Shown here: in pieces, positions 8,923 to 16,499 of the stretch | How the letters are laid out: each line of letters starts with the position of its first letter | Numbering within the stretch: the stretch's first letter is position 1 | Assembly: GCA_946188155.1 (NCBI GenBank) | Contig: CAMHUC010000002.1 | Span: 1-64,000 of the forward strand | Length of the DNA stretch: 64,000 nucleotides | Direction of reading: 5' to 3' | DNA from: an uncultured bacterium | Lineage (GTDB): Bacteria > Bacteroidota > Bacteroidia > Bacteroidales > Bacteroidaceae | The notes under the pieces: generated by a model | Database searches by the model: none | Told to the model about the DNA's origin: nothing | The model's input: only the letters and a program-made list of their open reading frames with translations | Translations under genes and position numbers: made by a program

Positions 8923-10591
8923 TATCTTTTAGCAAACTACTTTCGAATCCTATTTGAAAACATGCCATTGGCTTAACTGTTGTAATTTTGCCGATACCAG
9001 TAAAACCCCATTTCAATTTTCCGTTTAGCAAATCGTCTGTATTAATAAAATTGTCAACGTCAATCTTATCAACACTGCTATCAATAATCTTGTCAATGAT
9101 AAGAACGATTACGCCTGCGATAATTCCAATAATACCTCCAGCAAACAAGAATGTAACCACAATCCATGATAAAACTCCGACATTACAATCTGCATCAACT
9201 ACAGGATCGCCAATAGCACTAAGTTTTATTATCTGTACATCCTTTCCGTTTTCGTCTTTGGCATCTTCAATGTCAAACTTAAACTTCCCACTGAAAGATC
9301 CTCTGATTTCAAAGAAGTGAGCTAATGTGGCATTAATGTCTGCAGACATTTCAATTTCTTCGTCAGAATTTACAATTACCTGTAAATTTGACAAATCCAC
9401 ATCAGGACAATTATCTACAGGGATTCTTATTGTTACTCCGTCATTTGTCTTCAAACCAACAACCGTACTGTTGTTAATAATCATACTGAACGAATCTTTT
9501 GTTAATCCCGCAGAATATAGACTATTAAAACCTTTAGTTAAACAGTCAATTAAGATATGTCCAAAGAATATATCATTTGAAATGTTAAGTCCAATATCTG
9601 CTCCATCTGGAATGGAGTCTATTGATGTCATGATTTGACGATTATCTTTACAACCAATTGTTTGTATTAATGCGGAAAGACAAGATTTGTTCACATCCTG
9701 CGCATTTCCACTAGCAAAGTAAGATTCTGTCGGTACAAGATAATTGTAGTTCTTTATAAGTTCTTTAATGTTGTCTTTATCCGTAACATCTACAGTAAAT
9801 AGATTAAGTCTATAGTCAATAGAGAGTACTGATTTCAGATAAGCTTCAAGGAAAGTAAAATCATAATTACAATTCATTGGTTTATTGATTGTAATTTTAT
9901 CTATATATTCAGAGCCCAAATTTAGGTAATATTCCATTTTTCCTTCTTGCTTGTTTGGATCTGATGAATTTGTGTTTATAAACACTTCCTCCAGCTTTAC
10001 ACGCATATTGAATGAAAGCCCCTTTAAGTCCATGCTGACATTAGCTTCATCATCATTCATTATTCCTTGTTTAATTGGAAAATCAAGAGTTACAAAATTT
10101 CCCCCTCCAATATCATCTGAAACGACTTGAAATAGACCCAATTTTAGGTCAACGACTTGTATGCCACGTATATCATCATCGGGAACAGAAATCGAAAATC
10201 CGCTGAGCCCTAAAGTTAATTTCAAGAATTTATTTAGCGTTGCTATCTTTGAGGATGCGACACAATCCCAACCATAGGTATAATCAGCTGTCGGAGCTTC
10301 AGTTACTTTTCGTGAGATAGCTGATTTTAACGTGTTTAGTTTATAGTTGGCATATGGTGAGACATCTGTAAAGGAAAAAGTAGATTCGTTACTTAACTGT
10401 TGTAGTTTTGATATGAGTTTCTCGTCACCTGTTATTTCTTGAGCAACACCAATAGGATCGGTAATAAACCGCTTCTTATTGTCATCGTTTTCCTCAACCC
10501 AATTAATCAACTTTTCCTCAAACATACTAAGTGAGGAATAATGATTTGCCGTTTCTTTGACAAAATTGATCGTTCTAAAATTTACACTCAT
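8915..10591 (-). CDS. P47/OrfX-like TULIP-domain protein (tentative)
   Basis: YTYGWDCVASSKIATLNKFLK resembles the GWD-V-...-N--L opening of clostridial P-47; GLFQVVSDDIGGGNFVTLDFPI and a hydrophobic Gly-rich hairpin near the C-terminus. Overlaps the next gene by 8 bp. Confidence 0.55.
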   Translation of the reverse strand: MSVNFRTINFVKETANHYSSLSMFEEKLINWVEENDDNKKRFITDPIGVAQEITGDEKLISKLQQLSNESTFSFTDVSPYANYKLNTLKSAISRKVTEAPTADYTYGWDCVASSKIATLNKFLKLTLGLSGFSISVPDDDIRGIQVVDLKLGLFQVVSDDIGGGNFVTLDFPIKQGIMNDDEANVSMDLKGLSFNMRVKLEEVFINTNSSDPNKQEGKMEYYLNLGSEYIDKITINKPMNCNYDFTFLEAYLKSVLSIDYRLNLFTVDVTDKDNIKELIKNYNYLVPTESYFASGNAQDVNKSCLSALIQTIGCKDNRQIMTSIDSIPDGADIGLNISNDIFFGHILIDCLTKGFNSLYSAGLTKDSFSMIINNSTVVGLKTNDGVTIRIPVDNCPDVDLSNLQVIVNSDEEIEMSADINATLAHFFEIRGSFSGKFKFDIEDAKDENGKDVQIIKLSAIGDPVVDADCNVGVLSWIVVTFLFAGGIIGIIAGVIVLIIDKIIDSSVDKIDVDNFINTDDLLNGKLKWGFTGIGKITTVKPMACFQIGFESSLLKDNE

Positions 10592-10628
10592 AAAAATCTT
10601 CTGGAATTAAGTTTGTAATGGTTTTGAT

Positions 10629-10772
10629 TTATAAATTATTTGCATGGGATTCTTTTCCTGCTTTGATGTTGCGCCAACAGGCGCGGAAGAAGAGAAAGAT
10701 GCCAACGGCAACAAACACCAGGAGAAGAATCTCCAGGATGTTCGCTGTTGATATTTCCATCGTATGTGTCAT
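10629..10772 (-). CDS. 47-aa single-TM small protein
   Basis: Hand translation: MTHTMEISTANILEILLLVFVAVGIFLFFRACWRNIKAGKESHANNL*. Preceded by a minus-strand TACCTTTG -7 element (10801-10808). Confidence 0.6.
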   Translation of the reverse strand: MTHTMEISTANILEILLLVFVAVGIFLFFRACWRNIKAGKESHANNL

Positions 10773-10800
10773 GTCTATATCTTTAATGGTTTTATGGCGG

Positions 10801-10808
10801 CAAAGGTA
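10801..10808 (-). promoter_or_regulatory. Bacteroidales -7 element (TACCTTTG) for the 47-aa/P47 locus
   Basis: Reverse complement of caaaggta; matches TAnnTTTG. No good -33 TTTG at the expected distance. Confidence 0.45.
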
Positions 10809-10829
10809 CGGAGATTATGCGGAATCGGG

Positions 10830-10912
10830 CATATCAAATTGTACAAACGCATATCAAAACGGGTGAAAGTTCATATCATCTGATTGATAGAAACATATCA
10901 AATTGTACAAAA
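10830..10912. repeat. Iterated CATATCA / CATATCAAATTGTACAAA sites
   Basis: CATATCA begins at 10830, 10850, 10872 and 10894; CATATCAAATTGTACAAA occurs twice (10830 and 10894). Confidence 0.8.
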
Positions 10913-10982
10913 CGTGAAAGAAAGATTGAAAGAACTATTGCAAATGTATCATTCCAGCCCCGAAACTTTATTTTTTTTTGTA

Positions 10983-12086
10983 TCATTTGGGCATTTTCTG
11001 GCCATAACCCTCATGTTCCAGTTTCTGCTTGGCACGATAGTAAGCCAAATATGACGAAAAGCCCGATGCGAGGGCGGCAGACTCCTTGGTTTCGTCTGGG
11101 TGCTGAGACAGATATTGCTCGTAGTGAGCCAGACGAAGACTGTTCACATAGTTGGCGAAAGAGCCGAAACGGCGCTGGAAGGTAAGCGAGACATTGGTGC
11201 GGCCAAGATGCGTGTGAGCCACGACATCATCAATCTTCAGGTGGCAGTCAAGATAGGCACGCTGGCCTTTGACGTATGCCTCTATCTTGATAGCGGTCTG
11301 TTCCATCTGCTCATCCTTGTTATCATCTGCCTGTTCGTCGCGGCTTTCGGTGATGTCGGTTTCCGATGACGAGAGTATGGCTTTGCGTCGCCAGACAGGC
11401 ATGACGTTGAGCAGCAACAGGATGTTGGATGCTGCCAGGAGCACATTTTCAATGGCCATCAGCAGCGGCGAGTCCCAGATGTAGGCGGGCCAGAGCAGCG
11501 GTGTGAAGAGCACAGGGGCGAGCCAGACACGACGGGCATATTCGGTGGGGAAGTCATCGGGGTTGGAATAGTTCTGGTCGCGGGCCTCGTCCATCCAGTG
11601 TTTCACCTGCCACATGGCAAGCCCGGAATAGACCATCATGGTGATGCTCTCAATGAGTACCACGTAGTTCCAGATGCGCAGTCCTTGGGCATTGAGGATT
11701 CCAGAGGGTAGCCAGGCATCGAGGGCTGGTACGAGCATAGTGGCGACAACTATCAGTGCAGCCGCCCAACTGACGGTTTTCCACTGGTTCCATTGCTTCA
11801 CCGTGCCGAAGAAACAGAGCAGCAATACGCCGCAGTAGAAATAGTAACAGGCTGGGAAGTATGATTTCTCCAGCATCCATGCCGACGGACTGTCCGGGTT
11901 GATGATATATGGTAGCAGGATAGTGGCGCAAAGGTAAATAAGGCACTGTAGTTTGCGGTCGGGCCAGATATATTGGTGGCGTTCCTTGGGGGTGCGACAG
12001 GTGTGGAACCATCGTACCGCTGAAAAGGTCCAGCAAGTGGTCAGATACATCAGTGCTGCCAATCCGTAGAAATAGTATTCGCTCAT
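10983..12086 (-). CDS. Membrane-anchored AraC-family transcriptional regulator
   Basis: About seven hydrophobic segments N-terminally; C-terminal HTH region LKIDDVVAHTHLGRTNVSLTFQRRFGSFANYVNSLRLAHYEQYL...SGFSSYLAYYRAKQK. Confidence 0.75.
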   Translation of the reverse strand: MSEYYFYGLAALMYLTTCWTFSAVRWFHTCRTPKERHQYIWPDRKLQCLIYLCATILLPYIINPDSPSAWMLEKSYFPACYYFYCGVLLLCFFGTVKQWNQWKTVSWAAALIVVATMLVPALDAWLPSGILNAQGLRIWNYVVLIESITMMVYSGLAMWQVKHWMDEARDQNYSNPDDFPTEYARRVWLAPVLFTPLLWPAYIWDSPLLMAIENVLLAASNILLLLNVMPVWRRKAILSSSETDITESRDEQADDNKDEQMEQTAIKIEAYVKGQRAYLDCHLKIDDVVAHTHLGRTNVSLTFQRRFGSFANYVNSLRLAHYEQYLSQHPDETKESAALASGFSSYLAYYRAKQKLEHEGYGQKMPK

Positions 12087-12168
12087 CGTCGTCTCTTTTT
12101 ATTATCTCACTGCTTGCAGGGCGAGTACTATCAATATGGGCATAAAGAAAGCGCAGGCCCCGTCCATA

Positions 12169-12294
12169 CTCTCACTCAGGCCCGCTACAGCCCCTATATA
12201 TCTATGGATTGGAAACTGCGCTATGGTGCGCAGCCCCAATGATATATAGGTTTGCTCTTGAAATCTCGTTTCGAGGTAGCGGTTCGAGTGAGAG
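12169..12294 (-). promoter_or_regulatory. Candidate structured RNA leader (nested multi-stem)
   Basis: CTCTCACTC(12169-77)/GAGTGAGAG(12286-94); CCGCTAC(12182-88)/GTAGCGG(12276-82); CCTATATATC(12193-202)/GATATATAGG(12241-50); ATTGG(12208-12)/CCAAT(12236-40); CTGCGC(12216-21)/GCGCAG(12228-33); CTCG(12265-68)/CGAG(12272-75). All nested. Confidence 0.6.
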
Positions 12295-12339
12295 ATTGTG
12301 AGCAACAAAAAGATCTGCATCCCTTTCGAAATGCGTCTG

Positions 12340-12347
12340 CAAAGTTA
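12340..12347 (-). promoter_or_regulatory. -7 element TAACTTTG upstream of the structured leader
   Basis: Reverse complement of caaagtta. Confidence 0.45.
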
Positions 12348-12452
12348 CGAACTTTCTGCTAATTAAAACTCGTTTATTACTTTTTTTTGATGTTTTACCT
12401 TATTAATTATTGAAATTATTACATTTAAGCTTAAATTTCTTCATTTTGACAA

Positions 12453-12558
12453 TGCGAACACCGAAACAACAATTTGCGAACACCGAATCTGAAATATCAA
12501 TAAATAGAGTGTTTACGGCAATCCTTTAAAAAGCATCCGTGTTCGCATCGTGTTCGCA
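12453..12558. repeat. Four TGCGAACAC motifs, two direct and two inverted
   Basis: TGCGAACAC at 12453 and 12475; GTGTTCGCA at 12539 and 12550. Confidence 0.8.
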
Positions 12559-12564
12559 AAAAGA

Positions 12565-12604
12565 AAAATCAGCAACTCCAAAATCTTTGTAAGTTGCTGA
12601 TTTT
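12565..12604 (-). terminator. Rho-independent terminator of the tRNA
   Basis: 13-bp perfect inverted repeat AAAATCAGCAACT / AGTTGCTGATTTT just 3' of the tRNA, followed on the minus strand by a T-rich run. Confidence 0.7.
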
Positions 12605-12609
12605 CAGCG

Positions 12610-12683
12610 TGGACCAGGTAGGGCTTGAACCTACGACCTCCAGATTATGAGTCTGTTGCTCTAACCAACTGAGCTACAAGTCC
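12610..12683 (-). tRNA. tRNA with CAU anticodon (Met, or Ile2 if lysidine-modified)
   Basis: GGACTTGTAGCTCAGTTGGTTAGAGCAACAGACTCATAATCTGGAGGTCGTAGGTTCAAGCCCTACCTGGTCCA; D stem GCTC/GAGC and T stem GTAGG/CCTAC intact. Confidence 0.9.
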
Positions 12684-12751
12684 GGTGAAATCGGTCATTC
12701 TACCGAAATCGGGTGCAAAGATACACTAAAATTGGGAAATATCCAAATATT

Positions 12752-12784
12752 TTTGCCAAAATAGCAAAATTATTTGTAACTTTG
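12752..12784 (+). promoter_or_regulatory. Promoter of ribF
   Basis: TTTG (12752-55), 21-bp spacer, TAACTTTG (12777-84). Confidence 0.6.
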
Positions 12785-12792
12785 CCGCCCAA

Positions 12793-13737
12793 ATGAATAT
12801 AATCGCATTATCCAACGATACCAGGCTGGCCATGCCGAGCGCTGCTACTATCGGTTGCTTTGACGGTGTCCATCGTGGCCACCAACGGGTGGTCAGGCTG
12901 CTTACCGAGCAGGCTCGACTGCGTGGTATGGTGCCTACGGTCATCACCTTCGACCGTCAGCCGAGGCAGTTGTTCGATCCCGCATTCCGACCTCAGTTGT
13001 TGTCGACGCCCCAGGAGAAGGAGGCTTGCCTAAAGATGCTGGGCGTGGAGCAGTTGGTCGTTCTGCCTTTCACTAAAGCGATGGCAGCCCTCCCGGCGGA
13101 GACATTCATGCGGGAAGTGCTGGTGCGACAATTGAATGCACGCTTGCTCCTGACGGGCTATGACAATCGTTTCGGGCATGATCGCAGCGAAGGTTTTGAC
13201 GACTATGTGCGCTATGGGCAACAGATGGGGTTGGAGGTGCTACGGGGTGACGTGGAGTTGATAGACGGCGAGACGGCCGTCAGTTCAACCGTTATCCGGC
13301 GGATGCTCACAGAGGAAGGTCGGGTGGATCTGATGCCCGAAGTACTGACGCGTCTGTATACACTGACAGGCCATGTGGTTCGGGGCGAGCATATCGGCCA
13401 TGAACTGGGTTTCCCGACAGCCAATCTTAAGCCGGATTGCGCTGACAAATTGACTCCTGCGGGCGGAGCCTATGCCGTATGGGCCTCTCTTGACGGTGAT
13501 GACCATCGGATGCCGGCGATGATGAATATCGGCGTGCGTCCGACGTTCGAGGGCCATCGGACGACGCTGGAGGTCCACATCCTGGAGGAGGTAGGCGATA
13601 TCTATGGGCGGCAACTTACCGTTGCGTTTGTCAAGCGTCTACGTGACGAGCGCCGCTTTGACAGCCGTGAGGCACTGATGATGCAACTCCGGCATGATCG
13701 CGAAGAAGCCAAGCGCCTACTGAATACTCAATTGTAA
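12793..13737 (+). CDS. ribF: Bifunctional riboflavin kinase / FAD synthetase
   Basis: ATIGCFDGVHRGHQRVV, VITFDRQPRQLF and GFPTANL motifs. Confidence 0.93.
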   Translation: MNIIALSNDTRLAMPSAATIGCFDGVHRGHQRVVRLLTEQARLRGMVPTVITFDRQPRQLFDPAFRPQLLSTPQEKEACLKMLGVEQLVVLPFTKAMAALPAETFMREVLVRQLNARLLLTGYDNRFGHDRSEGFDDYVRYGQQMGLEVLRGDVELIDGETAVSSTVIRRMLTEEGRVDLMPEVLTRLYTLTGHVVRGEHIGHELGFPTANLKPDCADKLTPAGGAYAVWASLDGDDHRMPAMMNIGVRPTFEGHRTTLEVHILEEVGDIYGRQLTVAFVKRLRDERRFDSREALMMQLRHDREEAKRLLNTQL

Positions 13738-13760
13738 ATCCGTAAATCGTAAATATCAAG

Positions 13761-14519
13761 ATGAAGAAAGCATTGGTCTATACGTTGGCATTCCTGGCCA
13801 TCCAACTGATGTCAGGGGCTGTCATGCAGGGTGTCTGGACATTGCTCAAAGGTCCCGGAGCCCAATTAGATGCTGTGGGCACGATTCTGCTGATGGCACT
13901 CTTCAGCATCGTGACGCTAGTATTATTCCTTTATAAGAAGTGGGCTGTGGCGTCGCGCCACTGGATTCGCACCCGTCCGTGGCTGGTGCTCATCTGGTGC
14001 GTGCTGGCTGCTCTGGGAGCCATCATACCCTCTATATGGCTTCAGGAGCAGATGCCAGAACTGCCGAATATCGTTGAGGAGGAGTTTGACATGATTCTGC
14101 GTAACCGCTATGGCTATCTTGTCGTGGGGCTGCTGGCTCCGCTGGCCGAAGAGGTGGTGTTCCGTGGCGCTGTGCTGCGATCCTTGCTTCAATGGAATCG
14201 CCGTCCGTGGCTGGCCATCGTCCTGTCGGCCCTGCTTTTCAGTGCCGTCCACATGAACCCGGCCCAACTGCCCCATACCTTTCTCGTAGGCCTGCTTCTC
14301 GGCTGGCTATATTACCGCACCGACAGTATTGTGCCCGGAGTGGTCTATCACTGGGTAAATAATACGGTGGCCTATGTGATGTACAATCTGTACCCAAGTT
14401 CTGACATGACGTTAGCTGACGTCTTTGGCGGTCAGCAGCGTGTACTGATGGCTGTCGGGTTCTCGTTGTGCATCCTGTTGCCAGCCCTGTTCCAGCTGAA
14501 TCTGAGGATGAAGAAATGA
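13761..14519 (+). CDS. CPBP family intramembrane metalloprotease
   Basis: APLAEEVVFRGAVLRSLL, FSAVHMNP, HWVNNTVAYV. Confidence 0.88.
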   Translation: MKKALVYTLAFLAIQLMSGAVMQGVWTLLKGPGAQLDAVGTILLMALFSIVTLVLFLYKKWAVASRHWIRTRPWLVLIWCVLAALGAIIPSIWLQEQMPELPNIVEEEFDMILRNRYGYLVVGLLAPLAEEVVFRGAVLRSLLQWNRRPWLAIVLSALLFSAVHMNPAQLPHTFLVGLLLGWLYYRTDSIVPGVVYHWVNNTVAYVMYNLYPSSDMTLADVFGGQQRVLMAVGFSLCILLPALFQLNLRMKK

Positions 14520-14650
14520 AGCGGGCTGCCCGGAATCCCGGTGCAGCCCATACTTCTACGTTAGCATTTTAAAAATTTGAGAGAACAGAAACTTCACAGT
14601 TTCGTGGTGTTTTAATAAATGTGTTAATATTATAGAGAAAGCATAGAAAA

Positions 14651-15142
14651 TTATTCGTAGTACTTGACCTCCTCCGCTTTTGGCGTTATCACCGTGTCGG
14701 CATCGGCCTGGATGGGTGTGAGCATGTTGACAGAGTCGGTGGACTGTTGGTGGAACTTGGCGTATTCATCCTTAGGATTGTCCCAGCCGTAGTTCCATGG
14801 TGCCTGGGCAGCGTTGCCGAGCGTGAGCAGTATGGCGACGATGGCTGCAGCCTTGAAGAGAGGCTTGAGTCGATTCGTCAGAGTTACTACCTTTGCCTTT
14901 TGTGGCTCTGTGCCCTCTGTCATTTCGAGTATACGGTTGTCAAAGTCATCGCCAAGTGGAGCATCTTTCTCCATGGTGAAGAGCGGCAGGAATTGCCTGA
15001 TGTCCTCTGGCACGTCGTCGGCGACGGCTGGTTCAGAGGATGCCAGCTGGCTGTAGAAGTTGTGGAGGATGGCTTCCTCCTGCAAGGTGGACTCCCCCTG
15101 CCAGTAGCGCTCCAATAGTTGTTCGATGTACTTATAGTCCAT
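14651..15142 (-). CDS. Hypothetical membrane protein, probable anti-sigma-like partner of the ECF sigma factor
   Basis: Overlaps the ECF sigma gene; cytosolic N-terminus plus one TM helix. Confidence 0.55.
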   Translation of the reverse strand: MDYKYIEQLLERYWQGESTLQEEAILHNFYSQLASSEPAVADDVPEDIRQFLPLFTMEKDAPLGDDFDNRILEMTEGTEPQKAKVVTLTNRLKPLFKAAAIVAILLTLGNAAQAPWNYGWDNPKDEYAKFHQQSTDSVNMLTPIQADADTVITPKAEEVKYYE

Positions 15143-15647
15143 AATTCTCTGTTTCGTTGAATTTTTGTCTGACCGTCTGCCTGGCTCGGAAGATGTTCAC
15201 TTTCACCTGTTCTTCGCTGATGGCAAGGATGGCGGCGATTTCCCTGTAGCTTTTTCCCTCGACATCGCGTAGCTGCATGCAACTGCGCTGTTTTTCGGGT
15301 AGGCTGTCAATGAGGCGGCGCAACAGTTGGATGCGATCCCGCTGAAAGGCCTGTTCCTCAGGATTGGATGAGTAGCTGCTGTCGGGCGCGTCGTGCTCTT
15401 CCTGCAGGCTTTGGTTCTGGTTCTCTGCCCGTTTCACTTTGTCGAGTGAGATGTTTCGGCAGGTGGTCAGGCAGAAGGCTTCGATAGACTCTATCTCGTC
15501 CCAGCGGTCTCGCCTGTTCCAGACTTTAATCATTGTGTCCTGAACAATATCTTCAGCCTCCGCAGGGTTGAGAGTGATGCGGAGGGCCAGTCTGTAGAGT
15601 TCGTTCTTCAGTGGCAGGATATCATTCCGGAAACTGATTTTTTTCAT
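15132..15647 (-). CDS. ECF RNA polymerase sigma factor
   Basis: AEDIVQDTMIKVWNRRDRW, LPEKQRSCMQLRDVEGKSYREIAAILAISEEQVKVNIFRARQ. Confidence 0.9.
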   Translation of the reverse strand: MKKISFRNDILPLKNELYRLALRITLNPAEAEDIVQDTMIKVWNRRDRWDEIESIEAFCLTTCRNISLDKVKRAENQNQSLQEEHDAPDSSYSSNPEEQAFQRDRIQLLRRLIDSLPEKQRSCMQLRDVEGKSYREIAAILAISEEQVKVNIFRARQTVRQKFNETENYGL

Positions 15648-15711
15648 CCTCTCTATTAGAAAGACGATTGTGAAATGGAAAAGTTACAGGAATAGGCAAA
15701 AAAAGTTTTGC

Positions 15712-16488
15712 CTATTCCTGAATGACGGTTCCGTGCTGTCCGTCGATGGCTGTTGCGAGGGTGATAATGACACGTGCTACACCGGCATCGATAGCCGAGA
15801 GTGCATTTTCAATCTTGGGCAGCATGCCGCCGCTGATGGTGCCATCCGACTTGTACTTTTCAAAGTCCTCACGGTTGATGGTTGGAATGACCGAGTTGTC
15901 GTCATCAGGATTTCTCAGTACTCCTTTCTTCTCAAAGGAGAAGATGAGTGTGACGTCATAATAGGGTGCCAGTGCCTTGGCCGTCTCTGAGGCGATGGTG
16001 TCGGCATTGGTGTTGAGGATGCAGCCCTGGCCGTCGTGTGTCAGCGGTGCCATCACGGGGGTGATGCCAGCCTCGATGAGGCGGGCGAGCATCTTGCCGT
16101 CGGCACGGTCTACGTCACCTACGAAGCCGAAGTCTACACCATCTTTTATCGGGCGCTTATGGCTGCGGATGATATCGATGTCGGCGCCGGTGAGTCCGAG
16201 GGCATTCACACCATTGGCCTGAAGCCGTGCCACGAGATTCTTATTCACCAGGCCTCCGTAGACCATCGTCACCACGCCGAGCATGTCGGCATCGGTGATG
16301 CGGCGGCCATTGACCATCTTCGACTCGATGCCAAGGCTGGCAGCGACCTGGGTGGCGCGCCGGCCCCCGCCGTGCACGAGCACTTTTCTGCCATCGATGG
16401 CACTGAAGTTATGGAGCAGTTGCGCGAGTTGGGCCTCGTCTTCGACGACAGCCCCGCCCACCTTTACTATTGTCAGTCTTTCTTTCAT
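15712..16488 (-). CDS. argB: Acetylglutamate kinase
   Basis: VKVGGAVVE, LVHGGGRRATQVAASLGI, GGMLPKIENALSAI. Confidence 0.9.
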   Translation of the reverse strand: MKERLTIVKVGGAVVEDEAQLAQLLHNFSAIDGRKVLVHGGGRRATQVAASLGIESKMVNGRRITDADMLGVVTMVYGGLVNKNLVARLQANGVNALGLTGADIDIIRSHKRPIKDGVDFGFVGDVDRADGKMLARLIEAGITPVMAPLTHDGQGCILNTNADTIASETAKALAPYYDVTLIFSFEKKGVLRNPDDDNSVIPTINREDFEKYKSDGTISGGMLPKIENALSAIDAGVARVIITLATAIDGQHGTVIQE

Positions 16489-16499
16489 TTCGTAAATAA

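Noticed and set aside
14523-14549. Hairpin GGGCTGC...GCAGCCC after the CPBP gene
   Set aside because: Not followed by a T run; too weak to call as terminator.
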